Shown here: positions 31,489 through 42,060 of the stretch, in pieces
Position numbering within the stretch: position 1 is the stretch's first letter
Layout of the letters: each line of letters starts with the position of its first letter
Made by a program: the position numbers and the translations under genes
Notes under the pieces: model-generated
Databases searched by the model: none
What the model was told of the DNA's origin: nothing
The model's input: the letters and a program-made list of their open reading frames with translations, nothing else
Origin: Chionoecetes opilio
Taxonomy: Eukaryota > Arthropoda > Malacostraca > Decapoda > Majidae
Direction of reading: 5' to 3'
Length of the DNA stretch: 64,000 nt
Assembly (NCBI GenBank): GCA_016584305.1
Contig: JACEEZ010016432.1
Location: 107,394 to 171,393, forward strand

Positions 31489-32839
31489 CACTGGGGAACA
31501 ATTTGAAGAAAAAAAAATTGTTGAGTTAGATTTTTGAGCTTATTTAGACTAAAATTGGCATGCTGATTCCAAATCTGTAGTCAGTTTTTTTCTAGCACGT
31601 CAAGTTTTTTCTCCACAGCTTACCCTCCAGATAAGCAAAATTCCACTTGTGAGCTGTAGTAAAACTTTTTTTTGTTTTGGCAATTTGTTTGGCGCAGTCC
31701 CTATTGGGCATTCGGTCTGTCTTCGTGAAGAATATGGAGATGTAAAGAGAGTCATTGAGTTATTGCAATATGACAAACACAATTGGATCATCTGTGTTGA
31801 CCTTAAAATGGTGTCCTTCCTTCATGGTCAACAACGTGGATACACAAAGTATCCCTGCTTTCTCTGTATGTGGGATAGCAGAGCTCGAGAGAAGCATTGG
31901 GTTCAGACTAATTGGCCTCCGAGATCTAATCTTAAACCGGGAGATCCTAACATTGTACATGAGCCACTTGTTGACAGGAAGAAAATAATATTCCCACCTC
32001 TGCACATAAAACTAGGTCTCATGAAACAATTTGTAAAAGCATTGTCAACTGATGGCGACTGTTTGAAGTACATCATCTTGGCATTTCTTGGACTGTCAAT
32101 TGAAAAAATCAAGGCCGGTGTGTTTGATGGTCCACAAATTCGACAGCTCATCAAAGATGAACATTTCAACGGTACTATGTCAGACCTTGAAAAGAATGCT
32201 TGGCTATCATTCAAAGACGTCGTCAAGAACTTTCTTGGAAATACACGTGCAAGTAATTACACAGAAATTGTTCAGAAACTATTGGAGAGCTACAAAGCGC
32301 TTGGTTGCAACATGAGTATTAAAGTACATTTTTTGCATAGCCATCTTGCTAACTTTCCGGAAAATCTTGGTGCTGCTAGCGACGAGCAAGGTGAACGATT
32401 TCACCAAGATTTGAAGGTTATGGAAGAACGTTACCAGGGTAGATGGGATGTGCATATGATGGCTGACTATTGTTGGAGCATCAAACGCGATAGTCCTCAA
32501 GTTGAACACTCCAGACAAAGCTACAAACGTAAATTTTTACCTTAACCTGCACACAATTATAGCCTTATCCTTTCTAAAAACATGATAATGTTAAATAAAC
32601 ATTCTATTCATGCCTATTTCTTTCATTTTTCATTGTATGTTAACATTTGCAACTTTTTATAAAATAAGCACTGTTACTGTTATGTACAGTATTTTTCATA
32701 TTTTTTAAGAAAACGAAAATCCTACAGTTCAAAAACTTGACGTGATAGAGAAAAACTGAGATCAGTTTTGGATTCAGCACCCAAAAATTACTTAATAACA
32801 AGTGTCAGACCTAACTCAACAAAAATTTGTTCCCCAGTG
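31489..32839 (+). mobile_element. Unclassified DNA transposon, CACTGGGGAACAA termini
   Basis: 1351 bp. The inverted termini begin CACTGGGGAACAA; about 130 bp on each side can be aligned imperfectly, sharing TTGTTGAGTTAG and CACGTCAAGTTTTT. ATAA occurs at both junctions (31485-31488, 32840-32843), consistent with a 4 bp target duplication. It lies within the hAT element above, so it is the younger. One ORF on the plus strand. Confidence 0.8.
31649..32545 (+). CDS. Putative transposase of unclassified family, 5'-truncated
   Basis: An open frame of nearly 300 codons with no ATG at its beginning; homologous-looking sequence starts after an acceptor-like TTTGGCGCAG at about 31699 (PIGHSVCLREEYGDV). 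Visible motifs: NWIICVDLKMVSFLHG, GYTKYPCFLCMWDSRAREKH (a CxxC with a following basic stretch), PPLHIKLGLMKQFVKAL, FLGNTRASNYTEIV, CNMSIKVHFLHSHLANFPEN and DEQGERFHQDLKVMEERYQG. Acidic residues in VDLK and DEQGERFHQD may be catalytic (inference). Proteins of this pattern are frequent as uncharacterised arthropod sequences. Position between inverted termini indicates a transposase or transposon-borne gene. Full members appear longer, so this copy is probably defective. Confidence 0.75.
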   Translation: MSCSKTFFCFGNLFGAVPIGHSVCLREEYGDVKRVIELLQYDKHNWIICVDLKMVSFLHGQQRGYTKYPCFLCMWDSRAREKHWVQTNWPPRSNLKPGDPNIVHEPLVDRKKIIFPPLHIKLGLMKQFVKALSTDGDCLKYIILAFLGLSIEKIKAGVFDGPQIRQLIKDEHFNGTMSDLEKNAWLSFKDVVKNFLGNTRASNYTEIVQKLLESYKALGCNMSIKVHFLHSHLANFPENLGAASDEQGERFHQDLKVMEERYQGRWDVHMMADYCWSIKRDSPQVEHSRQSYKRKFLP

Positions 32840-33019
32840 ATAATCCAACTAATATTCTGGACATACTGTACTAAGCCAGAAAGAAAGAATAGAATAACAC
32901 ATATGCATACTAAATAATATCATCACCCGAATCATCATTTTCATGGTATTTGTAGATATCTGAAGTCATCATGTTGACTAGTTTACCATTTACAGCAAAA
33001 TTGAAACATTCCCGGCCTT

Positions 33020-33330
33020 TCAAGTATACCGCTTTGAATGCAGAAGTCCAACTAGAGTTCTCTGGTTGAGTTTGTTTCTTAGTTTTGTTTTTAAATTGTT
33101 TACAGATGAAAATATCCTTTCTGCTGTGGCACTAGAATGAGGAAGACGCAATAGCCCAGAAACAAAACTTGACAAATTAATTTGGAAACATGGGGGTTTC
33201 ATCATCAATCTTTATTTCTCTAACTGTCTCCCAGAATTGCCTTCAACATCATTGATTTCTGAATCAGCAAGATCGGTGTTTCTTAGTACTCTCCATTCTT
33301 TGTCTAGGAGATTTATTTTGTCAGGACCTA
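33020..33330 (-). pseudogene. hAT transposase C-terminal fragment
   Basis: Reads VFPGIVGPDKINLLDKEWR and, after a stop, LRLPHSSATAERIFSSVNNL then KTKLRNKLNQRTLVGLL. This is the hAT C-terminal dimerisation domain (SSA-x-AER-x-FS-x-x-N). The N-terminal part of the enzyme was not found in the element. Confidence 0.85.
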
Positions 33331-33864
33331 CAATTCCAGGAAATACACTAGCCAATGGACCAATGGAGACCACATTTCTTGACTTACTTCTTTGGAATCA
33401 ATGAAGCTCAAATTACTTCTTCCTTGCCGTCGGTTTAACCTCATGTTTTCTTTTAACCTTCATATTAATAGTATTATTTTAAGCGATAAAATACATATTT
33501 TTTTCAGAAGCCTCAAAAGTCCCCAAGTCGAGAGTGAATGTCCCCATGTCCCCATCAGTGCCCCGAAATCCCCAAATCTGGCAACTCTGCTCTTCTCCTC
33601 CTCAGACAGTTCGGAGTTGCCAGGTCTTGGACTGCCATATCGCCAGTTCCCGCTTCGAAATTCACCCAAATCCGCCGACCGAAATCCTCTCCCAGCCAAA
33701 AATATCCGCCAAATTATGTGAAGGCACACATGTTAATTATACACACAAAAAAACCGGAGAGAGAGAGAGGGGGGGGGGGGCGGAGGAGACCTACAGGGTG
33801 ACCTCAGGTCATGTTCGAGGATAAGGAGGAATGTGTGAAGGGGTGTGAACTGTACGTATGGTGT

Positions 33865-34095
33865 TGTAGTGACCTTGTCACCTACATGGTTGATAAACAG
33901 ACACCCAGGGTTGATGGTTGGTTTATTGGAGAGAGCAGTTGCAATGTGTGTGGTACAAGTCTCTGAGTTCCAGTCTTGTCGCTACAAGAGACGTCCTTTT
34001 TAAAGGAGCCGCGATACTCACGACCTGACACCTGCATACCAATGCGGCTCAGGTCGAGTTTAAAGGATTAGCCAGGTGTGGTGTGACTCACCACA
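33865..34095 (-). repeat. LTR of TRIM-like element (3' LTR)
   Basis: 231 bp, TG...CA, about 97 percent like the partner by eye; it holds CAATGTGT bases missing in the partner. Confidence 0.88.
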
Positions 34096-34439
34096 GTACT
34101 CTCCTTCCTCAAAAAAAAAAAAAAATATTATACATATAAACCTTATAAAAAAAACATAGAGGTGCCAAGTGCCGAGGTAATGTAGGTAGGGCAACTGTCC
34201 AGTCTTCACGTTGCAGCGGTAGCTGCAAGATTAGATAGGAGGTGCCGAGGGGCGCTGTTACAAGATCTTGAGGGAGGCTTGTGAAACTAGGTGTCTTCGG
34301 GGGAAAGGCGAAGTGTCCTAAGGAATCGGCTCCCAAGATAACTTTTGTTGCTCTGCTGAGCCCGTACGTTGCAAGGCCTTGCAAGTAGCAGGAGGCTGCA
34401 GGACGCAGCGTAGGAGCAGGGGCGAGGATTAGCACTTTG

Positions 34440-35130
34440 GCGGCAGGAGACTGGGCTGATGGTGCCCTTAGATGGCTTCGTCAGGCGTAGCGTGGCAGCA
34501 TGCTGGGCCGTGGGCGTGGGCGGCTAGTGGCGCTGGTGACGGTGACGGCGGCGAGGAGCAGCACCAGGGGTGGCGGCAGGGGCGGCGGCAGGGCTGGGTG
34601 GCAGGGCGTGGGACACAAGCCATAGGAGGGCGTGTGTGGGTGCGCTGAGATGGGTGGCGGCAGGGCTGGGCCGAGGTGAGCAGCGTGCCGTGGCGTCGTC
34701 AGGCATCGTGGACGGCAGGCAGCGGGATGCGGTGCTCGTGCGTTGCAGGGCCTTGCTGGAGGCAGCGGAAGGCAGCAGGACGCAGCGTGAGGCAGCAGGA
34801 GCGAGGAGTAGCCCGAGGCGCCAGGAGGCAGGGCTTGGAAGGCGGGTGGCGTGTGGTGAGCCCAGGCAGCGAGGCAGGAGGTGGCTGTGGGTAGCGCGAC
34901 ATGAGACAGGAGGTGCAGGCCGCGGGCGTTGGTGAGCCGTGGTAGGGTGGCGGCGGCGGCAGGCCTGGGGCGTGGGCGTGGCGGCGTGGCAGGCGGCGTG
35001 GCGGTGGCAGGACGCGGGGTGAGGGCCGCCCGTGGCGGCGTGGCAGCGCGGCAGGAGGTGGCTGCGGCGGGCGAGGGGCCTCGCTGGCGTGGTAGGCGTG
35101 ATGGGGGGAGGCGAGGGGCAGGCCCCCCCC
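34440..35130. other. GC-rich non-coding interior of the LTR element
   Basis: Rich in GGCGGCGG, GGCAGGAGG and GTGGGCGTGG. It is open in several frames because stop codons are rare in such DNA; the deduced peptides are Pro/Ala/His-rich and not recognisable. Confidence 0.6.
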
Positions 35131-35166
35131 CCCTGGGTGTGTCTTGTCACTCCGTAGGTCACCAAC

Positions 35167-35392
35167 TGTAGTGACCTTGTCACCTACATGGTTGTTAAAC
35201 AGACACCCAGGGTTGATGGTTGGTTTATTGGAGAGAGCAGTTGTGTGTGGTACAAGTCTCTGAGTTCCAGTCTTGTCTCTACAAGAGACGTCCTTTTTAA
35301 AGGAGCCGCGATACTCACGACCTGACGCCTGCATACCAATGCGGCTCAGGTCGAGTCTAAAGGATTAGCCAGGTGTGGTGTGACTCACCACA
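35167..35392 (-). repeat. LTR of TRIM-like element (5' LTR)
   Basis: 226 bp partner of 33865-34095. Confidence 0.88.
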
Positions 35393-35433
35393 GTGTCCCT
35401 CAGGGAGTACTGGAAGTCGAAGTCTCGCTTTCT

Positions 35434-35553
<120 letters not shown>

Positions 35554-35595
35554 AAGATTTTAGTAACTTAAATTACCTATGGGTTGTTTTGTTAG

Positions 35596-35787
35596 TCAGA
35601 GAAATCTAAGTCCATGCATGTCTGTATCCTTATGATAGAGTCCTGGTGAATATTGATAGCATTGATGTTGTGGGAAAAATTCTTTATAGCAAATGTTGTT
35701 TCTTGGCATGAATGCACGAATGTGCAATACATTTTCTAAGCTTTTCACTTGCATTGTGTTCCTTATCTTATTTTTTATCAAGTTCAT
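35596..35787 (-). pseudogene. hAT transposase C-terminal fragment (unit 3)
   Basis: Same as 21034-21237 with a few substitutions and a frameshifted middle (KEFFPQHQCYQYSPG). Confidence 0.65.
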
Positions 35788-35901
35788 TTGAGAAAAAAAT
35801 TTCCCTCTTAATCTGACTTAGGGGGGAAGGGTGAAGGGAGGGGGAAGAGAGGTGGCAGTCAGGGAACTCATGTCCTGAGGGAGGTTACTGTCAATCAGCA
35901 C

Positions 35902-37097
35902 CACTGAGCTCTATATGAACTGGAGGGGCGCTCTCCTCTCGGAGCGCGTGACTTCGGGCAGCCATATTGAAACACCATCGGCGCACCGCACAATAGTCCC
36001 AAAACCTTAATGCTGCACTCTGCTTGTTTTTTCTTCCTCCTTCAACAATTATATGTGTATATCCTTATTAATAAAGATAAATGAAATATTACTATACAGT
36101 ACCTGCTTCGAAATATTACCATTTTGAGGTATCTGTAGTCAGAATATTGCGTCGTATTGATCGAAGTAATTTTTTTTTTCTCTCTCTCTCTCTCATTGTT
36201 AAAACCAAGCTATATATCGAAAATTCACATTATCGGTAGCGAAAATAACATAAGTAGCAATTTATATGTAGAAATGAAAATTAGGCATTGATCGACATAA
36301 TCGTGCTGACTATAAATGTTCACAATATTTTCATGTTGTGAAACATTTCCACCTAAAGAACGAAGTATGTGACAGTCATACACTGGTGTGATGAAGTAAC
36401 CTGATGTATTTCAGCTTTATATGGAAACAAATTCAAGCATCTCTAGTTACGTCCTAAGACTGTAGCATATTACACTGATCTGTGGACTTTATTTATCCCT
36501 TGCCAGGTTAATTTGACATATAGACTAGGTTGAAACGCTTCAGTGTATATAGATATTGCATATATGCATCCATGTCATATATTTAAAACATACGACATGT
36601 TGACAGAAGCAGTATACCTACCGCTAAACATCAATTATTAATAGCGAGCAAAATATGGCATATATATGAGTAGTGAAGTCATGATTTTTAAATATATATG
36701 GTCACTGCACTTATGTATCCGATATATCACTGTAACATGCTGACAATATCAAACGTGTTGACAGAAACAGTGTATCTACTGAAACAAGATATATTTACGA
36801 CTCCTCAATATTCGGGATAAATAGGACTAAGTGTGCTTTGCTTACCTATGAAACGTTATCCCAATTTTTCTTGAAGTATTCTTGTGCCCATTTCTGCGAC
36901 CGTAGGCTGCACAATGCACCATCTTGATTGTAATTCAAGAAATAATTTCCAGTAAACACAGGGCAGCAGTTCAACTTCCGCGGCTGAGTGGTGTCTCGAG
37001 ATGGCCGTCAAGTGCGAGAGCGCCGCCCTGGTGGCGACACAACAAACTGCGCGACGCTGACAGAAGATAGCCCCTCCAGTTATTATAGAGCTCAGTG
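35902..37097. mobile_element. Non-autonomous hAT, CACTGAGCTCTATA termini
   Basis: 1196 bp. Inverted ends CACTGAGCTCTATA with AACTGGAGGGGC following on both sides; perfect 8 bp duplication ATCAGCAC (35894-35901, 37098-37105). Unit 2 has the empty site. AT-rich interior, no coding capacity. Confidence 0.92.
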
Positions 37098-37381
37098 ATC
37101 AGCACCCATACGTTAATCCTTACACACTGCCCTCCCACTCTCGCTTTTCTTTGAAGAGTTTTGACGTCTGAAAAACGACTTATTTGTGCCAACAAGTAAT
37201 AAAAAGGTTGATAAAAGCCTGTGTCCTATAAGAAATTAACATGAAAAACAGCCAACATAAACGCCAAGCAAAATAGAAACCAGCCAAAAAATCCGCCCAA
37301 CGGCAAAAGTGAAAAATTCCCCGCCGGAAAGTACAACATATCGCCCAATTTGGCGTGAAACCCACCCACCTGGCAACTCTG

Positions 37382-37814
37382 CGAGTCCTCCTCCTCCTCC
37401 GCCACACTGAACCAAACAATAACAAACACAGAGAGAAAACGACGATAAATAATGGCAAGGCAGACTGTACCAAATAGCTTTTACCTTTATCCTTCCTCCT
37501 GCTCCACACTCACTCCATGACTGAAATCTTCACCACTAAGCAACACACGAAAATCACATCGCTTCTACATCTATCCAAGGCCATTTTGAACCCTGCATAG
37601 CGTTGATTTAGTCTTTAATCTTTATATGAATAGCCTTTGACGTGATGGCTAGACCAGACCATATTTTAGCCTGGCCACAGCTTATTTAGATCAGAATATC
37701 TGGAGCATTTCTTGCATTTATTCGATACAAAAAAAAAATAGTGAGTAAAAAGTTAGTGAAATAGAAAATGAGTGAGAAGTGAGAAAGTTTAATTCAAGAA
37801 AGTTGGAGTCATAA
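37382..37814. other. Conserved spacer, left part (unit 3)
   Basis: Matches 24768-25165; interrupted by the LTR-like insertion and resumed at 39454. No gene. Confidence 0.7.
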
Positions 37815-39453
37815 TGTGGTGCCAGGGTTTTTATACGTTGTTACTGACACCTTTATATTGAATTATATTAATTGGTTAAGATTTTTCATTGATTACAACT
37901 GAATTGAGAATTGAAATTTGTCTTATGACTTAACTATTTAATTATAGTACGAAACACTTCTCGCTGCGGAGAGTACTGAAATGGGAATGAACTTAAGGGG
38001 AAGGGGTAAGAGTTAAGGTTAAGGGGAAGGGGTAGGAGTTAAGGAGTAAGGGGAAATGCTGCCACCAGCTCAGGCAAGTAGTTCTATGGTTTTACTTCCT
38101 GAGCACGTTTTTAATATATATATATAGATTTATTTTGGTAGTCGGGTTTGATACTTAGAATTTCACCGAGTAAGGCTGAAAGCTCTTTTTGGAGAACGTG
38201 GGGAAGTATTTCCATAACACGCGGAATAATCACCTGGGGTCTTTGCAATAAACACAAGAATTATATTTGAAACATCATCCTATTTATTTATCATGAAATA
38301 TTATTTCTCTGTTTGAGATCTTAGACACATATATAAACTCTAATCTGGAACGGGCAAGCTCTCCAGAGCATAACCTCCCTCACTGAATCATTCTTAGAAC
38401 TACCACCTATGTCCGTATCAACTGAACACTATAGGTATACATGGAATATATATATAGGAGAAAATGTGAGAGTAATGAGTTGGTGTGGGATTCACTGTAC
38501 CATGTGGCCTGGTTTCTGGAGTGAAGTGAGTGAGGGACACTTTAATAACACTTATAAGGATGGGGCAGGCCTCCTATGCGTTAATGAAAAACTAACCAAC
38601 TCTACCTATATATAGATAGATATAATATAACAAGGAAGGGGGGGGGGGAATAGGAGCGAGGTACCGAGGTCTTACCTGGAGTGAAGTGAGTGAGGGACTG
38701 ACTCCCTCGTGGTAAGACAAAACGAGGTTGGGAGGAGTGGCGGGAAAAAGGGGAATGTTCGGATCCTATGAAACGGCCTCTCCTGAAGGGATTATCAGAC
38801 CTCGAATGACTCTAATTAACTAATGAAACAAGTATACATATGAAATGGCTGCCTATAATACAGTTCTTTTACTTTGATATAGAAGAATTTAATATGTTTA
38901 TTCTAATATCCGGGGAGACGTGTTATTTCCTTTCGTTCAAGCCCACGAACGCTTTTTTTAGAGAGACGAGGTATTGGAGTCGAAACATAAATTTGGTCGA
39001 CTTTTAATTTAGCAAATAACTCGACTAACCCACCCATTTATAAACGTGATCTGTCACTATTGTGTCTATTTTGAAGGACATTAAGAATCTAAGAGTGTTC
39101 CTTGATCTGATAGGAGGGTGAGGAGAGGATGAAAAGTTTTGAATCTACTAGTTATCGATGATCGCGAAATAAATGTCCCACGAATTTGGACTCGTACCCG
39201 GAGTGTCTGGGGGGGAGGAGTGGGGGAGATAGAAGTGGGAGATAGAAAGAAAGAAGATAAATTTTACGAGAAACGAAGATTGAATTGACCTTAATATAAT
39301 AGGAATACCGTTCCTCCATATGCTGGGTACCACTTGACAACTTGCCCCAGAACAACATATGATTATTGAAACCTTTTTCCTTCTTAAATACATAACCCGG
39401 GAATTGGACGATAGGAATTCCCATCCCATCTCTTCCGAATACCGGGCATTACA
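37815..39453. mobile_element. Candidate solo LTR, 1.64 kb
   Basis: Inserted in the spacer (empty site in unit 2). Starts TGTGGTGCCAGG and ends GGGCATTACA, i.e. TG...CA, with ATAA duplicated at the borders (37811-37814, 39454-39457). No inverted repeats, no ORF of note. AAGGGGAAGGGG repeats near 38000 and a duplicated GAGTGAAGTGAGTGAGGGAC at 38518 and 38678. A long solo LTR fits best, but a 4 bp duplication is weak evidence. Confidence 0.6.
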
Positions 39454-39853
39454 ATAAACTCTATAGGGTCCACTTTGATGATGTGGTTGTTTTAAATCTG
39501 CCTGCTTTATTCTCTCTCTCTCTCTTACTTTCTTTACTTTTTATCATTTAAAGCATAAAACAATAAAAGAATTGTCGTGGCAAAAATACATAAACAATAA
39601 TAATCATAATACATGAGAAAATTATTTGATTAATTCTTTCATTACTAATATAATTTTTTGGAAGAGGAGGAGGAAGTGCCAATGAAGAGGAGTTGGAGGA
39701 AGAGTGATAATGATAATAATACTGACATTTTCTTCTACGTCTGTTCATTGGTGATGCATGTTGAACCTATTATCACTCTCTCCCTCTCTCTTTACCTTTT
39801 TCCCTCTGTAATCTGTGAAATAAAAAATTGAACACAATTATTCATGAAGAGGC
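39454..39853. other. Conserved spacer, right part (unit 3)
   Basis: Matches 5340-5729 and 25165-25564. (CT)n near 39512 and GGA-rich tract near 39660. Confidence 0.7.
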
Positions 39854-39859
39854 TTTATT
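39854..39859 (-). terminator. Polyadenylation signal AATAAA, zinc-finger gene 3
   Basis: AATAAA on the minus strand, conserved with copies 1 and 2; about 250 bases from the stop codon. Confidence 0.55.
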
Positions 39860-39892
39860 AACATTCTTAACACCTCACAGGTGCCGTTGTGT

Positions 39893-40130
39893 ATGCCTGG
39901 CAAGCCCCTCACCCACCACCACAAGCACAACCCACACACAGCAACTCCCTCCTCACAGGTGTGTCTGGATAAAGTGGTTATGCCTGGCAAGCCCCTCACC
40001 CACCACCACAAGCACAACCCACTCCCTCCTCACAGGTGTGTCTGGATATACCTGGCAAGCCCCTCACCCACCACCACAAGCACAACCCACACACAGCCAC
40101 TCCCTCCTCACAGGTGTGTCTGGATATGCC
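39893..40130. repeat. 78 bp minisatellite at the zinc-finger gene tail (3 units)
   Basis: Three units, one carrying an extra AAAGTGGTT and one lacking the ACACACAGCC segment. Confidence 0.88.
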
Positions 40131-41208
40131 TGGCAACACGACTCTTGCTAGGAAAACACTTGCCACAAATATCACACTTGTACTTCCTCTCGCCAGTGTG
40201 GGTGAGCATGTGTGTGTTTAGACTGACCTTCTGGGTAAATATTTTCCCACACTCCTGGCACTCAAAGTCTCTCACACCAGTGTGGGTGAGTATGTGTCTG
40301 TTAAGATCGCCCTTCTGGGTAAATGTTTTCCCACACTCCTGGCACTCAAAGTTTCTCACACCAGTGTGGGTGAGCATGTGTGTGTTAAGATTGCACTTGT
40401 GGGTAAATGTTTTCCCACACTCCTGACACTCAAAGTCTCTCACACCAGTGTGGGTGAGCATGTGTGTGTTAAGATTGCACTTGTGGGTAAATGTTTTCCC
40501 ACACTCCTGACACTTAAAGTCTCTCACACCAGTGTGGGTGAGCATGTGTCTGTTAAGATCACCCTTCTGGGTAAATGTTTTCCCACACTCCTGGCACACA
40601 AAGTTTCTCACACCAGTGTGGGTGAGCATGTGTGTGTTTAGACTACTCTTCTGGGTAAATGTTTTCCCACACTCCTGGCACTCAAAGTCTCTCACACCAG
40701 TGTGGGTGAGCATGTGTGTGTTTAGATTGCACTTGCGGGCAAATGTTTTCCCACACTCCTGGCACTCAAAGTCTCTCACACCAGCGTGGGTGAGCATGTG
40801 TGTGTTAAGATGGCTCTTGCGGGTAAATGTTTTCCCACACTCCTGGCACTCAAAGTTTCTCACACCAGGGTGGGTGAGCATGTGTCTGTTAAGACTGCAC
40901 TTCTGGGTAAATATTTTCCCACACTCCTGGCACTCAAAGTTTCTCACACCAGTGTGGGTGAGCATGTGTCTGTTAGGACTGCACTTCTGGGTAAATGTTT
41001 TCCCACACTCCTGACACTCAAAGTCTCTCACACCAGTGTTGGTAACCATGTGCCTCCTAAGAGCACCCTTACCAGTGAACACTTTGCCACAGTGGTCACA
41101 CCTCAGCCCTGTCTTGCGTTTATGGGTGACGACGTGTTTCTTAATGCCTGCCTTGCTGGAGCACACTTTGCCACAGTGGTCACAAGTGAAGTTCCTCGCG
41201 CCCTCCAT
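40108..41208 (-). CDS. C2H2 zinc-finger protein, 13 fingers (copy 3)
   Basis: 366 residues from ATG at 41208 (MEGARN). Thirteen C2H2 fingers with invariant framework FECQECGKTF...HMLTHTGVR. Finger 2 ends HMVTN, so its last zinc ligand is Asn instead of His. Helix residues vary at -1 (Q/H/R), 2 (C/G/S/V), 3 (N/S/D/H) and 6 (T/R), while positions 1 (Lys) and 5 (Asn) hardly change. The terminal finger CDICGKCFPSKSRV is identical to that of copies 1 and 2. No effector domain is visible. The open frame and intact fingers suggest it could be functional; DNA binding in the nucleus is inferred from the family. Confidence 0.9.
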   Translation of the reverse strand: MEGARNFTCDHCGKVCSSKAGIKKHVVTHKRKTGLRCDHCGKVFTGKGALRRHMVTNTGVRDFECQECGKTFTQKCSPNRHMLTHTGVRNFECQECGKIFTQKCSLNRHMLTHPGVRNFECQECGKTFTRKSHLNTHMLTHAGVRDFECQECGKTFARKCNLNTHMLTHTGVRDFECQECGKTFTQKSSLNTHMLTHTGVRNFVCQECGKTFTQKGDLNRHMLTHTGVRDFKCQECGKTFTHKCNLNTHMLTHTGVRDFECQECGKTFTHKCNLNTHMLTHTGVRNFECQECGKTFTQKGDLNRHILTHTGVRDFECQECGKIFTQKVSLNTHMLTHTGERKYKCDICGKCFPSKSRVARHIQTHL

Positions 41209-41480
41209 TGCAGTACTATTTGTGAAGTTTGCTGGCAAGGCGCGTCAACTGGTCTTGCAGGCACCGTGGTGGAGGCCCCGGGGATGAACCACGCGTTCCC
41301 CAATACAAGGGAAGCCGGGAGGGGTCCTGGCGGGGGCGCTGACCTGGACTCTTCACCTCAGCACCTGTAACATTGGTGGCCGTCAGTACACAAGCAGGCA
41401 AGTGCTTCCTTGAAGGGTGCTTCCTGCTTCACCCTCCAGCTAACACCCAGCCAAGGAGTAAGGCCAACACAGGAGCCTCA
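41209..41480 (-). promoter_or_regulatory. 5' region of zinc-finger gene 3, truncated
   Basis: Same as 6846-7110, then fused at about 41485 to A copy 4. It keeps the possible splice acceptor and the TAG before the ATG but lacks the outer 130-150 bases present in copies 1 and 2. Confidence 0.35.
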
Positions 41481-41492
41481 CGCAACCTTAAA

Positions 41493-42060
41493 TTTACCCT
41501 TAAATACCTTATTTATGGCATATTAGTGATAATAGGAGTATTGGTATTGATAAATATTGGGTGGACGCTAATACATTGCCGCCATATATTAGCCTTTCAG
41601 CGTAATATTTTCCCTAAAATAAATGACTGCCCTTATTTTGATCCGGTAAATGGAATATTTTGACGTGTTTTCGGTAAGTGTTTCCCGCTGAATACTACAG
41701 AGACATACCCAGGGTATACCTTGATGCGCTGATCCTAGCTTCGAGTTCCGCGTGCCCGAGATTAGCTTCTATGGACCACTTGTGGCCCGCGCCGTACCCG
41801 TGGCCGCGGCGGTGCTGGGCTGACGCCGTTATAGTGGACGAGAACTGCGCGTTCGCTTTTTAGGTCAGCCATACACACTGCAGCTGCCTCGGCGTCACAC
41901 CTTATAATGCAACCACCTTTTCTTTTAATCAACGTTCACACACACACACACAAAGGCGTAACAGCTAGGCGTCCTGTTTCTTTAAATACTACCGTCACGA
42001 CATTCCAGGGAGGTAGAGGGGAGTGAGGTCAGGTCAGGTGTTATCCCCTTCCACCACGTG
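41493..42060. repeat. A block, copy 4
   Basis: More diverged than the others (GATAATAGGAGTATTGG, GGTGCTGGG). Begins within the block (TTTACCCTTAAATACC) and is followed by 42061-42450, which matches the start of the spacer. Confidence 0.85.

Larger units (their letters stand above)
31052..33589 (-). mobile_element. hAT transposon, CAGTGTTGCCAGA termini
   Basis: 2538 bp. Ends CAGTGTTGCCAGA and TCTGGCAACTCTG, with a perfect 8 bp target duplication CTCTTCTC (31044-31051 and 33590-33597). It carries a hAT transposase remnant on the minus strand and hosts another transposon at 31489-32839. Confidence 0.93.
33865..35392 (-). mobile_element. TRIM-like LTR retrotransposon
   Basis: 1528 bp with two LTRs of 231 and 226 bp that start TGTAGTGACC and end CACCACA. 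Target duplication GTGT (33861-33864, 35393-35396); unit 2 has the empty site (GTATGGTGTCCCTC near 20940). On the minus strand a primer-binding-like TTGGTGACC follows the LTR and a purine tract GAGGAAGGAGAG precedes the other LTR, which gives the orientation. No gag or pol is visible; the 1.07 kb interior is GC-rich. Confidence 0.88.

Noticed and set aside
34524..35183. 219-codon Pro/Ala/His-rich ORF
   Set aside because: Lies in the GC-rich interior of the TRIM-like element; low stop frequency explains it and no motif is recognisable.
41678..41863. Short ORF in A copy 4
   Set aside because: Not open in the other three A copies.
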